A stretch of DNA of 64,000 nt from Streptococcus pseudopneumoniae (lineage in GTDB: Bacteria; Bacillota; Bacilli; Lactobacillales; Streptococcaceae), in assembly GCF_001073085.1 (NCBI RefSeq), contig NZ_JVFV01000008.1, forward strand, positions 1-64,000, read 5' to 3'. The translations under genes were made by a program, and so were the position numbers. Within the stretch, counting starts at the first letter, position 1; the number at the start of each line of letters is the position of its first letter. The notes beneath the pieces are model-generated. The model had not been told where the DNA came from, searched no databases, and saw nothing but the letters and a program-made list of their open reading frames with translations. Shown piece by piece: positions 1 to 9,188 of this stretch.

Positions 1-1
1 C

Positions 2-60
2 GCGGGGCTGGGACTACGAAATCGAGACTTTGTCTATCGATTTCTGTCCCACCGCCTTTT
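2..60 (+). terminator. Long hairpin with T-run at window start
   Basis: A bipartite stem pairs GCGG (2-5) with CCGC (52-55), TGGGAC (9-14) with GTCCCA (46-51) and GAAATCGA (18-25) with TCGATTTC (37-44), followed by TTTT at 57-60. It looks like the terminator of a gene lying left of the window. The GGCTGGGAC wording resembles small palindromic repeats common in streptococcal intergenic regions, so it may be repeat-derived. Confidence 0.6.
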
Positions 61-94
61 CTTGACAATTTCAGAAAATAGATAGGAAAAAGAC

Positions 95-123
95 TTTTCA
101 ATTTTGGTAAAAAGTAGTATAAT
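95..123 (+). promoter_or_regulatory. Probable asd promoter
   Basis: TTTTCA at 95-100 and a perfect TATAAT at 118-123 are 17 bases apart, about 45 bases before the asd start. A TTGACA at 62-67 has no well-spaced -10 partner. Confidence 0.6.
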
Positions 124-168
124 GTTTCTATTATAGAAATTTTTAGAAAATTCCGAAAGAGGTTTGTT

Positions 169-1245
169 ATGGGATACACAGTTGCTGTTGTCGGCGCTAC
201 GGGTGCAGTTGGTGCTCAAATGATCAAAATGTTGGAAGAATCAACTCTTCCGATCGATAAGATTCGTTACCTTGCGTCTGTACGTTCTGCAGGAAAGGTC
301 TTACAATTCAAGGGTCAAGATGTGACCATCGAAGAAACAACAGAAGATGCTTTTGAAGGGGTTGATATAGCTCTCTTCTCAGCTGGTGGATCAACTTCTG
401 CAAAATACGCACCTTATGCTGTAAAAGCAGGAGCAGTCGTCGTAGATAACACTTCTTACTTCCGTCAAAATCCAGATGTACCATTGGTTGTTCCTGAAGT
501 GAATGCTCACGCCCTTGATGCTCACAACGGAATCATCTCTTGTCCTAACTGTTCAACAATTCAAATGATGGTAGCTCTTGAGCCAGTACGTCAAAAATGG
601 GGCTTGGATCGTATCATCGTATCAACTTATCAAGCAGTTTCAGGTGCTGGTATGGGAGCAATTTTAGAAACCCAACGTGAGTTGCGTGAAGTCTTGAATG
701 ATGGCGTGAATCCACGTGATTTGCATGCGGAAATCTTGCCTTCAGGTGGAGATAAGAAACACTATCCAATCGCCTTTAATGCTCTTCCACAAATCGACGT
801 CTTCACTGACAATGACTACACCTATGAAGAGATGAAGATGACAAACGAAACCAAGAAAATCATGGAAGATGATAACATTGCCGTATCAGCAACATGTGTA
901 CGGATTCCAGTCTTGTCAGCTCACTCTGAGTCAGTCTACATTGAAACTAAAGAAGTGGCACCAATTGACGAAGTGAAATCTGCAATTGCTGCCTTCCCAG
1001 GTGCGGTCCTTGAAGACGACGTTGCTCACCAAATCTATCCTCAAGCAGTAAATGCTGTTGGTTCACGTGATACATTCGTTGGACGTATCCGTAAAGACTT
1101 GGATGCAGAAAAAGGTATTCATATGTGGGTAGTTTCAGACAATCTTCTAAAAGGTGCTGCTTGGAACTCAGTTCAAATCGCAGAAACACTTCACGAACGT
1201 GGTCTAGTACGCCCAACAACTGAATTAAAATTTGAATTGAAATAA
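169..1245 (+). CDS. asd: Aspartate-semialdehyde dehydrogenase
   Basis: NADP-dependent enzyme that reduces aspartyl-4-phosphate to aspartate semialdehyde, the branch-point intermediate for lysine/diaminopimelate, threonine and methionine; cytosolic. The 358-residue product has the family length. It begins with a Rossmann motif, [10 protein letters not shown], at residues 9-18. The catalytic cysteine is C128 in CPNCST, with Q155, and R245 and H252 complete the substrate and acid-base set. The start is supported by GAAAGAGG upstream. dapA follows 50 bases later, so the two probably form a diaminopimelate unit, although a weak hairpin separates them. Confidence 0.97.
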   Translation: MGYTVAVVGATGAVGAQMIKMLEESTLPIDKIRYLASVRSAGKVLQFKGQDVTIEETTEDAFEGVDIALFSAGGSTSAKYAPYAVKAGAVVVDNTSYFRQNPDVPLVVPEVNAHALDAHNGIISCPNCSTIQMMVALEPVRQKWGLDRIIVSTYQAVSGAGMGAILETQRELREVLNDGVNPRDLHAEILPSGGDKKHYPIAFNALPQIDVFTDNDYTYEEMKMTNETKKIMEDDNIAVSATCVRIPVLSAHSESVYIETKEVAPIDEVKSAIAAFPGAVLEDDVAHQIYPQAVNAVGSRDTFVGRIRKDLDAEKGIHMWVVSDNLLKGAAWNSVQIAETLHERGLVRPTTELKFELK

Positions 1246-1250
1246 TGTGT

Positions 1251-1275
1251 AGGAGTTCGTTTGAACTCCTTCTTT
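1251..1275 (+). terminator. Weak hairpin between asd and dapA
   Basis: AGGAGTTC (1251-1258) pairs with GAACTCCT (1263-1270) over a four-base loop and is followed by TCTTT. The U-tract is poor, so it may only partly reduce readthrough into dapA. Confidence 0.45.
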
Positions 1276-1295
1276 AAAATAGAGAGGTGTTTTGT

Positions 1296-2231
1296 ATGTC
1301 TTATCAAGATTTAAAAGATTGTAAAATTATCACGGCCTTTATTACTCCTTTTCATGAAGATGGGTCAATCAATTTCGATGCCATTCCAAAGTTGATTGAA
1401 CATTTATTAGCACATCATACAGACGGAATTCTCCTAGCAGGAACAACTGCTGAGAGTCCGACTCTGACTCACGATGAGGAGTTGCAGTTGTTTGCGGCTG
1501 TTCAAAAGGTTGTCAATGGCCGTGTTCCTTTAATCGCTGGTGTTGGTACCAATGATACACGTGACTCTATTGAGTTTGTCAAAGAGGTAGCAGAGTTTGG
1601 TGGTTTTGCGGCTGGTCTTGCGATTGTTCCTTACTACAATAAACCATCCCAAGAAGGTATGTACCAACACTTTAAAGCTATTGCAGATGCTTCTGATTTA
1701 CCTATTATAATCTATAACATTCCAGGTCGTGTAGTTGTAGAAATGACTCCAGATACCTTACTTCGTTTGGCGGAACATCCAAATATCATTGGTGTTAAGG
1801 AATGTACCAGCCTTGCCAATATGGCTTACTTGATTGAGCATAAGCCAGAAGAATTCTTGGTATACACTGGTGAGGATGGAGATGCCTTCCATGCTATGAA
1901 CCTTGGTGCAGACGGAGTTATATCTGTTGCTTCCCACACAAATGGGGATGAGATGCATGAAATGTTCACTGCAATCGAAGAAAGTGATATGAAGAAAGCG
2001 GCAGCTATTCAACGTAAATTTATTCCTAAAGTTAATGCTCTATTCTCTTACCCGAGTCCAGCACCTGTTAAGGCAGTACTCAACTATATGGGATTCGAAG
2101 CAGGGCCAACTCGTCTACCTTTGGTTCCTGCGCCTGAAGAGGATGCTAAACGCATTATCAAGGTTGTTATTGATGGGGATTACGAAGCAACCAAGGCAAC
2201 TGTCACCGGAGTTCTTCGTCCTGATTACTAA
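1296..2231 (+). CDS. dapA: 4-hydroxy-tetrahydrodipicolinate synthase
   Basis: Condenses pyruvate with aspartate semialdehyde, the first committed step toward diaminopimelate and lysine; a class I aldolase-type TIM barrel of 311 residues. The Schiff-base lysine is K168 in VKEC, the general-acid tyrosine is Y140 in IIIYNIPGR, and the GTT substrate loop is at residues 49-51. A GTG at 1287 is also in frame, but ATG 1296 is preferred because AGAGAGG (1281-1287) sits at ribosome-binding distance from it. It follows asd, which makes its substrate. Confidence 0.96.
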   Translation: MSYQDLKDCKIITAFITPFHEDGSINFDAIPKLIEHLLAHHTDGILLAGTTAESPTLTHDEELQLFAAVQKVVNGRVPLIAGVGTNDTRDSIEFVKEVAEFGGFAAGLAIVPYYNKPSQEGMYQHFKAIADASDLPIIIYNIPGRVVVEMTPDTLLRLAEHPNIIGVKECTSLANMAYLIEHKPEEFLVYTGEDGDAFHAMNLGADGVISVASHTNGDEMHEMFTAIEESDMKKAAAIQRKFIPKVNALFSYPSPAPVKAVLNYMGFEAGPTRLPLVPAPEEDAKRIIKVVIDGDYEATKATVTGVLRPDY

Positions 2232-2252
2232 AATTTTCATTATTAATAATAG

Positions 2253-2300
2253 AAACTTCCTAAACAAGTCAATTTGTTGGGAAGTTTTTTTCTTTTTTTT
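2253..2300 (+). terminator. Terminator after dapA
   Basis: AAACTTCC (2253-2260) pairs with GGAAGTTT (2279-2286), extended by a second helix nearer the loop, and is followed by a long T-rich run to 2300. Confidence 0.9.
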
Positions 2301-2338
2301 ACGAATAAATAGATAGAGAGAAAAATAAGGAGTCTATC

Positions 2339-3202
2339 ATGGAAATTAAGATTGATAATTTTGAGATTTATAAGTTAAAACAAGCAGGTCTAAGTAATCA
2401 ACAAGTTCTAAAGGTTCTTCAATATGGAGAAATTTATGATCAGGAATTGACTTTAGAGACCATCGCAGAAGCATCTGAGTGTAGAAATCCAGTGGTTTTT
2501 ATCGAACGTTACCATAAACTCACCTTTGAAAGTATGGAGAGATTAAGAAGTGACTTTGAAAAATTTCCCTCATTTTCCATCCTAGACGATGTCTATCCCT
2601 TTGCTCTCAGTGAAATCTATGATGCTCCAGTATTGTTATTTTATAAGGGCGATTTAAATCTCTTAAAGTTGCCTAAGATTGCAGTTGTAGGCAGTCGCTC
2701 TTGTAGTCAAACAGGGACAAAATCGGTCCGCAAGGTTATTGAAGAACTGGAGAATGAACTAGTCATTGTCAGTGGCCTTGCTAGAGGGATTGATACTGCA
2801 GCGCATATGTCTATTCTTCAAGGTGGTGGAAAAACTATTGCAGTTATAGGGACTGGCTTGGATGTCTATTATCCTCGATCTAATAAACGACTGCAGGACT
2901 ACATCGGTGAATATCATTTGCTACTGAGTGAATATGGACCTGGTGAAGAACCCTTGAAATATCACTTTCCAGCACGAAATCGGATTATTGCTGGCCTATG
3001 TATGGGTGTTATCGTTGCTGAGGCAAAGATGAGATCCGGTAGTTTGATTACCTGTGAGCGAGCTATGGAAGAAGGAAGAGATGTTTTTGCTATTCCAGGT
3101 AGCATTTTAGATGGTCGTTCAGATGGTTGTCATCACTTGGTTCAAGAAGGTGCAAAACTTGTTTCGAGTGGTCAGGATGTGCTAGCAGAATTTGAATTTT
3201 AA
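2339..3202 (+). CDS. dprA: DNA processing protein DprA
   Basis: Single-strand DNA binding protein that protects incoming transforming DNA and loads RecA onto it; cytosolic, needed for natural transformation. The 287-residue product carries the extended Rossmann fold of the family: AVVGSRS near residue 119, GLARGIDTAAH near residue 149, GGGKTIAVIGTGLD and FPARNRIIAG, then SGSLIT and FAIPGS toward the C-terminus. AATAAGG precedes the ATG. It is monocistronic here: a strong terminator lies upstream and topA has its own promoter. I did not find a ComX (cin) box by eye. Confidence 0.96.
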   Translation: MEIKIDNFEIYKLKQAGLSNQQVLKVLQYGEIYDQELTLETIAEASECRNPVVFIERYHKLTFESMERLRSDFEKFPSFSILDDVYPFALSEIYDAPVLLFYKGDLNLLKLPKIAVVGSRSCSQTGTKSVRKVIEELENELVIVSGLARGIDTAAHMSILQGGGKTIAVIGTGLDVYYPRSNKRLQDYIGEYHLLLSEYGPGEEPLKYHFPARNRIIAGLCMGVIVAEAKMRSGSLITCERAMEEGRDVFAIPGSILDGRSDGCHHLVQEGAKLVSSGQDVLAEFEF

Positions 3203-3256
3203 GAACTAGTAAGGTTCTATCGGTTAAACTTTTCTTCTATATATAAGAGTTAAGTC

Positions 3257-3285
3257 TTGACAGGTTTTTAAAAATGGTTTACACT
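3257..3285 (+). promoter_or_regulatory. topA promoter
   Basis: TTGACA at 3257-3262 and TACACT at 3280-3285 with exactly 17 bases between them, 35 bases before the topA start. Confidence 0.8.
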
Positions 3286-3320
3286 TTATAAAGTTTATTA
3301 CTTTGAAAAGGTGTGATACT

Positions 3321-5408
3321 GTGGCTACGGCAACAAAGAAAAAAAAATCAACAGTTAAAAAAAATCTAGTAATCGTGGAGTCGCCTGCAAAGGCTAAAAC
3401 GATTGAGAAATACCTGGGTAGAAATTATAAGGTTTTAGCCAGTGTTGGTCATATTCGTGATTTGAAAAAATCCAGTATGTCAGTCGATGTAGAAAATAAT
3501 TATGAACCCCAATATATTAATATTCGTGGGAAAGGTCCTCTGATCAATGACTTGAAAAAAGAAGCTAAAAAAGCCAGTAAAGTCTTTCTCGCAAGTGACC
3601 CGGACCGCGAAGGAGAAGCAATTTCTTGGCATTTAGCTCATATTCTCGATCTAGATGAAAATGATGCTAACCGTGTTGTTTTCAACGAGATTACAAAAGA
3701 TGCGGTTAAAAATGCTTTTAAAGAACCTCGTAAGATTGACATGGATTTGGTGGATGCCCAACAGGCTCGTCGTGTCTTGGACCGCTTGGTAGGTTATTCC
3801 ATTTCACCAATTCTTTGGAAGAAGGTCAAAAAGGGATTGTCAGCTGGCCGTGTTCAGTCTGTTGCTCTCAAGTTAATCATTGACCGTGAAAATGAGATCA
3901 ATGCTTTTCAACCAGAAGAATATTGGACTATTGATGGAGTCTTCAAAAAGGGGACTAAGCAATTTCAAGCATCCTTCTATGGAATGAATGGCAAGAAGAT
4001 GAAATTGACTAGTAATGAAGAGGTCAAAGAAGTCTTGTCTCACCTATCTAGCAAAGACTTTACAGTGGATCAGGTAGATAAAAAAGAGCGCAGGCGTAAC
4101 GCTCCACTCCCTTATACTACCTCAACTATGCAGATGGATGCAGCTAACAAGATCAATTTCCGTACTCGAAAGACCATGATGGTTGCCCAGCAACTCTATG
4201 AAGGGATTAATATTGGTACGGGCGTCCAAGGTTTGATCACCTATATGCGTACAGACTCAACTCGTATCAGTCCAGTTGCACAAAATGAAGCTGCAAGCTA
4301 TATCAATGAACGTTTTGGTAGTAAATATTCTAAGCATGGAAGCAAGATTAAGAATGCTTCTGGTGCCCAAGATGCCCATGAGGCTATTCGCCCATCAAGT
4401 GTCTTTAACACGCCAGAAAAAATTGCTACATACTTAGACAAAGACCAACTCAAACTCTATACCCTTATCTGGAACCGTTTTGTAGCGAGTCAGATGACTG
4501 GTGCCATCTTTGATACCATGGCTGTTAAGCTCTCTCAAAATGGAGTTCAATTTGCAGCAAATGGCAGTCAGGTTAAATTTGATGGTTACTTGGCCATTCA
4601 CAATGATTCAGATAAGAATAAGATGTTGCCGGACATGGTAGTTGGTGATGTTGTCAAACAGGTCAATAGTAAACCTGAGCAGCACTTCACTCAACCACCA
4701 GCCCGTTATTCGGAAGCGACACTGATTAAGACCTTGGAAGAAAATGGTGTTGGTCGCCCATCAACTTATGCACCCACTATTGAAACAATTCAAAAGCGCT
4801 ATTATGTGCGTTTGGCAGCTAAGCGTTTTGAACCGACAGAGTTGGGAGAAATTGTCAATAAACTGATTGTTGAATACTTCCCAGATATCGTCAACGTGAC
4901 CTTTACAGCTGAAATGGAAGGTAAACTAGATGATGTCGAAGTCGGTAAAGAACAATGGCAACGAGTCATTGATGAATTTTACAAACCCTTCTCTAAAGAG
5001 GTTGCCAAAGCCGAAGAGGAAATGGAAAAAATCCAAATCAAGGATGAGCCAGCAGGATTTGATTGTGAAGAGTGTGGTAGTCCGATGGTGATTAAGTTAG
5101 GTCGTTTTGGTAAGTTTTATGCTTGCAGCAATTTCCCAGATTGCCGTCATACACAAGCGATTGTTAAGGAGATTGGTGTCGAGTGTCCAAGCTGTCATCA
5201 AGGACAAATCATCGAACGCAAAACCAAGCGTAATCGTATCTTTTATGGTTGCAATCGTTACCCAGAATGTGAATTTACTTCCTGGGATAAGCCTGTTGGA
5301 CGAGATTGTCCAAAATGTGGCAACTTCCTCATGGAGAAAAAAGTACGTGGTGGCGGTAAGCAAATCGTTTGTAGCAATGGTGATTACGAAGAAGAAAAAA
5401 TCAAATAA
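3321..5408 (+). CDS. topA: DNA topoisomerase I
   Basis: Type IA topoisomerase that relaxes negative supercoils by passing one strand through a transient break. The TOPRIM domain is N-terminal (VESPAKAKT near residue 20, SDPDREGEA near 95). The catalytic tyrosine is Y308 in [10 protein letters not shown]. The C-terminus has tetracysteine zinc ribbons ([22 protein letters not shown]), the last incomplete. The GTG at 3321 is chosen over an in-frame TTG at 3303 because AAAAGGTG lies just upstream of it and the resulting 695-residue protein begins like its pneumococcal homologue. A terminator follows immediately. Confidence 0.97.
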   Translation: MATATKKKKSTVKKNLVIVESPAKAKTIEKYLGRNYKVLASVGHIRDLKKSSMSVDVENNYEPQYINIRGKGPLINDLKKEAKKASKVFLASDPDREGEAISWHLAHILDLDENDANRVVFNEITKDAVKNAFKEPRKIDMDLVDAQQARRVLDRLVGYSISPILWKKVKKGLSAGRVQSVALKLIIDRENEINAFQPEEYWTIDGVFKKGTKQFQASFYGMNGKKMKLTSNEEVKEVLSHLSSKDFTVDQVDKKERRRNAPLPYTTSTMQMDAANKINFRTRKTMMVAQQLYEGINIGTGVQGLITYMRTDSTRISPVAQNEAASYINERFGSKYSKHGSKIKNASGAQDAHEAIRPSSVFNTPEKIATYLDKDQLKLYTLIWNRFVASQMTGAIFDTMAVKLSQNGVQFAANGSQVKFDGYLAIHNDSDKNKMLPDMVVGDVVKQVNSKPEQHFTQPPARYSEATLIKTLEENGVGRPSTYAPTIETIQKRYYVRLAAKRFEPTELGEIVNKLIVEYFPDIVNVTFTAEMEGKLDDVEVGKEQWQRVIDEFYKPFSKEVAKAEEEMEKIQIKDEPAGFDCEECGSPMVIKLGRFGKFYACSNFPDCRHTQAIVKEIGVECPSCHQGQIIERKTKRNRIFYGCNRYPECEFTSWDKPVGRDCPKCGNFLMEKKVRGGGKQIVCSNGDYEEEKIK

Positions 5409-5414
5409 AAAAAT

Positions 5415-5445
5415 GAGTCCTGAAAATAAATTTCAGGCTCTTTTT
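5415..5445 (+). terminator. Terminator after topA
   Basis: GAGTCCTGAAA (5415-5425) pairs with TTTCAGGCTC (5431-5440) with one bulged T, followed by TTTTT. Confidence 0.9.
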
Positions 5446-5515
5446 AGAAAAGGCTTGACAAAATTCATTAAAATGTGGGAAACTAGTAAATGATTATTCT
5501 AAACTAGGAGAAGAT

Positions 5516-5875
5516 ATGCGTTTCATTTATCTCAGTATTGGTTTTATCTCGTTAGCTCTAGCTCTCGTAGGTGTAGTTTTACCACTTTTGCCAACAACAC
5601 CCTTTCTCTTGTTGTCCATTGCTTGCTTTTCCAAATCTTCTAAGCGTTTTGAAGATTGGCTTTATCATACCAAACTTTATCAGACTTACGTAGCGGACTT
5701 TCGTGAGACCAAGTCTATTGCGCGTGAACGTAAGAAAAAAATTATTGTATCGATTTATATCCTGATGGGAATTTCTATTTATTTTGCGCCTCTTTTACCA
5801 GTCAAAATCGGTTTGGGATGTTTAACCATCTTTATTACCTACTATCTTTTTAAGGTGATTCCTGATAAAGAATAG
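5516..5875 (+). CDS. DUF454 (YbaN-type) inner membrane protein
   Basis: A 119-residue integral membrane protein of unknown biochemical role. An N-terminal hydrophobic segment (about residues 3-35) carries the family motif GVVLPLLPTTPF, followed by a conserved FEDWLYHTKLY stretch, a basic loop rich in K and R near residues 70-80, and a hydrophobic hairpin to the end. ACTAGGAG precedes the ATG. It stands alone between the topA terminator and the cutC promoter. Family assignment is by motif recognition; function cannot be read from context. Confidence 0.85.
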   Translation: MRFIYLSIGFISLALALVGVVLPLLPTTPFLLLSIACFSKSSKRFEDWLYHTKLYQTYVADFRETKSIARERKKKIIVSIYILMGISIYFAPLLPVKIGLGCLTIFITYYLFKVIPDKE

Positions 5876-5929
5876 CTTTAATAAGTAACGATTTTCCTTG
5901 ATAAAAATAAAAACATATTCGAAATAGTA

Positions 5930-5938
5930 TGATATAAT
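5930..5938 (+). promoter_or_regulatory. Extended -10 promoter of cutC
   Basis: TGATATAAT at 5930-5938 is a perfect TATAAT with the extended TGn element; there is no good -35. It lies 30 bases before the cutC start. Confidence 0.65.
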
Positions 5939-5968
5939 AAATTTAAAGTAATCTTCAAGGAGAATCAA

Positions 5969-6601
5969 ATGATTTACGAATTTTGTGCTGAAAATGTAAC
6001 CTTGCTTGAAAAAGCGATGCAGGCAGGAGCTCGTCGCATTGAGCTTTGTGATAATCTAGCAGTTGGTGGAACAACACCGAGCTACGGAGTGACCAAGGCA
6101 GCTGTGGAGCTGGCGGCCGACTACGATACGACCATCATGACTATGATTCGTCCACGTGGTGGTAATTTTGTCTACAATGATTTAGAAGTTGCCATCATGC
6201 TTGAGGATATTCGTCTAACTGCTCAAGCAGGAAGTCAGGGGGTTGTCTTTGGAGTTTTAACAGCTGATAAGAAGTTGGACAAGGCTAATCTTGAAAAATT
6301 GATTGCTGCATCTAAAGGTATGGAAATTGTTTTCCATATGGCTTTTGATGAATTGAGCGAACAGGATCAGTTAGAAGCCATTGATTGGCTCAGCCAAGCT
6401 GGAGTGACACGCATTCTGACTCGTGCTGGTGTATCTGGCGATTCTCTAGAGAAACGTTTTGCGAACTATCACAGAATTCTGGAACACGCTGCAGAAAAAA
6501 TTGAAATTTTACCTGGTGGAGGGATTGACATGGACAACCGTCAAACCTTTATCGACCAACTGGGTGTAACACAATTACATGGAACTAAGGTTGTCTTTTA
6601 A
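5969..6601 (+). CDS. cutC: CutC family protein
   Basis: CutC-family TIM-barrel protein of 210 residues. It starts with the usual pattern of an N-terminal strand, the CAEN motif and RIELCDNLAVGGTTPS, then MIRPRGGNFVYND and a C-terminal LPGGGID phosphate-type loop. Family members are annotated as copper homeostasis proteins, but the enzymatic role is unsettled and nothing nearby suggests copper handling. CAAGGAG precedes the ATG. A hairpin terminator follows directly. Confidence 0.88.
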   Translation: MIYEFCAENVTLLEKAMQAGARRIELCDNLAVGGTTPSYGVTKAAVELAADYDTTIMTMIRPRGGNFVYNDLEVAIMLEDIRLTAQAGSQGVVFGVLTADKKLDKANLEKLIAASKGMEIVFHMAFDELSEQDQLEAIDWLSQAGVTRILTRAGVSGDSLEKRFANYHRILEHAAEKIEILPGGGIDMDNRQTFIDQLGVTQLHGTKVVF

Positions 6602-6613
6602 AAAATAGAAAGG

Positions 6614-6640
6614 AACTGCTAGCTTTTGGTAGCAGTTTTC
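6614..6640 (+). terminator. Terminator between cutC and the YjbR gene
   Basis: AACTGCTA (6614-6621) pairs with TAGCAGTT (6630-6637), then TTTTC. The helix ends only about eight bases before the next ATG, so it may also shape translation of that gene. Confidence 0.65.
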
Positions 6641-6644
6641 GCTT

Positions 6645-7301
6645 ATGTTTGAAATTTTTAAAGCTTATCAGTTTAATAGTAAAAAGGCTAAAGAGTATGG
6701 CTTTGTAGAAAATCAAGGCGTATGGAACAATAGTTCGACTATCTTGCATGGAGATTTTCTCATGATGGTTACAGTTGAGGGTGGAGACTTAAGTTTTCAA
6801 GTTTATGACCAAGAAACTGGCGATCTTTATCCTCAAGTTCATATGGCAAGTATGAGAGGTACGTTTGTTGGAACTGTTCGAGAGGCTTGTTTAGAAGTAC
6901 TTTATGACATTCGAAAGTCTTGTTTTGATGTGCAGGATTTTATCTATCCTCAGACCAAGAGAATCATGACTCGTGTTCAAGAAAAGTATGAAAATCAATT
7001 AGAATACTTATGGGAGAAATCTCCTGATACTGCGATTTTACGCCATGAAAATAATCAGAAGTGGTATGCGGTTCTTATGAAGATTTCTTGGGATAAGCTT
7101 GAAAAGGGCAGAGAAGGATTAGTGGAAGCAGTCAATCTCAAACATGATCAAGTATCTGATTTGTTGGTAAAAAAAGGGATTTATCCAGCCTTTCATATGA
7201 ACAAGCGCTACTGGATTAGTGTGCCACTGGATGATAGTTTATCAGATGAAGAGATGCTAGAATTGATCGAAAAAAGCTGGAACTTGACCTTGAAAAAGTA
7301 A
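6645..7301 (+). CDS. MmcQ/YjbR family protein
   Basis: A 218-residue cytosolic protein whose second half (about residues 105-210) looks like the MmcQ/YjbR fold: NQKWYAVLMKISW, then AVNLKHDQVSDLL and a C-terminal KRYWISVPLD plus an amphipathic helix. Members resemble CyaY-type folds and are called DNA-binding in databases, but no specific role is established. The ATG at 6645 has almost no ribosome binding site because the sequence before it is the downstream arm of the cutC terminator, so start usage is somewhat uncertain. No functional link with its neighbours is visible. Confidence 0.8.
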   Translation: MFEIFKAYQFNSKKAKEYGFVENQGVWNNSSTILHGDFLMMVTVEGGDLSFQVYDQETGDLYPQVHMASMRGTFVGTVREACLEVLYDIRKSCFDVQDFIYPQTKRIMTRVQEKYENQLEYLWEKSPDTAILRHENNQKWYAVLMKISWDKLEKGREGLVEAVNLKHDQVSDLLVKKGIYPAFHMNKRYWISVPLDDSLSDEEMLELIEKSWNLTLKK

Positions 7302-7385
7302 TTATATTTACTTGATTTTTCAAATACTTTCAATTAGCAAAATATTCTTTACTGAAGAAATTTTCAGAAAATATTGGATTTTTTC

Positions 7386-7414
7386 TTGACATGTGTTTTT
7401 TCCTATGCTAAAAT
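7386..7414 (+). promoter_or_regulatory. leu operon promoter
   Basis: TTGACA (7386-7391), a 17-base spacer, then TAAAAT (7409-7414) preceded by TGC, giving an extended -10. Transcription would begin about 30 bases before the leader peptide ATG. Confidence 0.9.
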
Positions 7415-7450
7415 ACTAAACAAGATATCAAACGAAGGAGAAAGTCAAAC

Positions 7451-7504
7451 ATGAAAACAGCTAAGTTTAATCAATTTGCTTTGTTGTTGAGGTACTCGGG
7501 CTAG
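7451..7504 (+). CDS. leu operon leader peptide
   Basis: A 17-codon ORF, MKTAKFNQFALLLRYSG, with a strong ribosome binding site (GAAGGAG, spaced about 11 bases). Codons 11-13 are three consecutive leucines, all TTG. Its stop codon lies inside the first hairpin of the downstream attenuator. This is the expected architecture for leucine-sensing transcription attenuation: charged tRNA-Leu lets the ribosome finish and the terminator form, while stalling at the Leu codons favours the antiterminator. The regulatory behaviour is inferred. Confidence 0.85.
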   Translation: MKTAKFNQFALLLRYSG

Positions 7505-7586
7505 TGCAGAAGCATTAGTCCTGTTTGGCTTACCAAGCGGGAGTAAATCAACATCTCGCTTGGAACTCCGAGCGAGATGTTTTTTT
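7501..7586 (+). promoter_or_regulatory. leu operon transcription attenuator
   Basis: Hairpin 1 pairs CTAGTGC (7501-7507) with GCATTAG (7512-7518). A candidate antiterminator pairs CCAAGCG (7533-7539) with CGCTTGG (7557-7563). The terminator pairs ACATCTCGCT (7551-7560) perfectly with AGCGAGATGT (7571-7580) and is followed by a T-run to 7586. Antiterminator and terminator share bases 7557-7560, so they are mutually exclusive. leuA starts 29 bases downstream. Confidence 0.87.
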
Positions 7587-7614
7587 AAACCAAATTTAGA
7601 AAAGGGGAAATCTT

Positions 7615-9177
7615 ATGAGAATAGTTGAATTTCTAGATACTAGCCTTCGAGATGGTGAGCAGACACCAGGTGTTAATTTTTCTATTAAGGAAAAGATTGC
7701 CATTGCAAGACAACTGGAAAAATGGGGAATTTCGGCAATTGAAGCTGGTTTTCCAGCAGCTAGTCCTGACTCATTTACTGCAGTTCAGGAAATTGCAAAA
7801 GTCTTGAAGAAAACAGCGGTGACTGGTTTAGCTCGCTCTGTTAAATCAGATATTGACGCTTGTTATGAAGCACTTAAGGATGCTAAGTATCCACAAATCC
7901 ATGTTTTTATCGCTACTAGTCCTATCCATCGCGAATTTAAGTTGAATAAAAGCAAAGAGGAAATCTTGGAAGCTATTAAAGAGCATGTTTCCTATGCACG
8001 TTGTAAATTTGAAGTGGTAGAATTCTCTCCTGAAGATGCGACTAGAACTGAGCTAGATTTTCTCCTACAAGTCGTTCAAACAGCGGTAGACGCAGGGGCA
8101 ACCTATATCAATATTCCTGACACGGTTGGCTTTACCACACCAGAGGAATATGGGAATATCTTCAAGTATCTGATTGACAATGTTAAAACCGACCGTCAGA
8201 TTATCTATTCGCCTCACTGTCACGATGACCTTGGAATGGCAGTTGCAAATAGCCTTGCTGCTGTTAAAAATGGGGCAGGACGAGTTGAAGGAACCATTAA
8301 CGGTATTGGAGAACGAGCTGGGAATGCTGCTCTAGAAGAAATAGCAGTGGCTCTCAATATTCGACAAGATTATTATCAATCAGAGACAAGTATCGTCCTA
8401 AACGAAACGATTAATATGTCCGAAATGGTCTCTCGCTTCTCAGGAATTCCAGTTCCAAAAAATAAGGCGGTTATTGGAGGCAATGCCTTCTCTCACGAAT
8501 CAGGTATTCACCAAGACGGAGTTCTTAAAAACCCACTTACCTATGAAATCATCACACCAGAATTGGTGGGTGTAAAGAGTAATAGTCTTCCGCTTGGAAA
8601 ATTATCTGGTCGCCATGCCTTTGTAGAGAAACTGAGAGAACTGGCCTTAGACTTCACAGAAGAGGATATCAAGCCACTCTTTGACAAATTCAAATCACTT
8701 GCAGATAAGAAACGAGAAGTCACAGACGCGGATATTCGTGCTCTAGTAGCTGGAACCATGGTTGAAAATCCAGAAGGTTTCCACTTTGATGATTTACAAC
8801 TTCAAACTCATGCGGAAAATGAAATTGAAGCGACAGTTAGATTAGCCAATTTTGATGGTGAGGAAGTTGAATTTAATGCGACAGGTCAAGGTTCTGTTGA
8901 AGCTATTTTCAACGCTATTGATAAATTCTTTAATCAATCGGTTCGCTTAGTATCCTATACGATTGATGCGGTAACTGATGGGATTGATGCCCAGGCACGT
9001 GTATTGGTCACTGTTGAAAACAGAGATACAGAGACTATCTTTAACGCAGCTGGACTTGATTTCGATGTGCTGAAAGCTTCAGCTATTGCCTACATCAATG
9101 CCAATACCTTTGTTCAAAAAGAGAATGCTGGTGAAATGGGAACAACAGTTTCCTATCGCGACATGCCTAGCGTGTAA
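7615..9177 (+). CDS. leuA: 2-isopropylmalate synthase
   Basis: Condenses acetyl-CoA with 2-oxoisovalerate to 2-isopropylmalate, the committed step of leucine synthesis; cytosolic and normally feedback-inhibited by leucine. The 520 residues comprise an HMGL-like TIM barrel starting with [13 protein letters not shown] at residues 7-19, the metal-binding HCHDDLGMA motif near residue 202 and NGIGERAGN near 226, then a C-terminal regulatory domain from about residue 385. AAAGGGGAAA precedes the ATG. First gene of the leu operon; leuB starts 11 bases after its stop. Confidence 0.97.
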   Translation: MRIVEFLDTSLRDGEQTPGVNFSIKEKIAIARQLEKWGISAIEAGFPAASPDSFTAVQEIAKVLKKTAVTGLARSVKSDIDACYEALKDAKYPQIHVFIATSPIHREFKLNKSKEEILEAIKEHVSYARCKFEVVEFSPEDATRTELDFLLQVVQTAVDAGATYINIPDTVGFTTPEEYGNIFKYLIDNVKTDRQIIYSPHCHDDLGMAVANSLAAVKNGAGRVEGTINGIGERAGNAALEEIAVALNIRQDYYQSETSIVLNETINMSEMVSRFSGIPVPKNKAVIGGNAFSHESGIHQDGVLKNPLTYEIITPELVGVKSNSLPLGKLSGRHAFVEKLRELALDFTEEDIKPLFDKFKSLADKKREVTDADIRALVAGTMVENPEGFHFDDLQLQTHAENEIEATVRLANFDGEEVEFNATGQGSVEAIFNAIDKFFNQSVRLVSYTIDAVTDGIDAQARVLVTVENRDTETIFNAAGLDFDVLKASAIAYINANTFVQKENAGEMGTTVSYRDMPSV

Positions 9178-9188
9178 AGGAGAAAGCT

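Noticed and set aside
1287-1295. GTG start for dapA nine bases upstream of ATG 1296
   Set aside because: It overlaps the ribosome binding site AGAGAGG that serves the ATG at 1296.
5107-5493. 128-residue ORF at the 3' end of topA
   Set aside because: Alternative frame of the topA zinc-ribbon region, running through the terminator; no ribosome binding site.
7415-7614. T-box riboswitch upstream of leuA
   Set aside because: No T-box sequence (AGGGTGGNACCGCG-like) or specifier-loop layout; a leader peptide attenuator explains the region.
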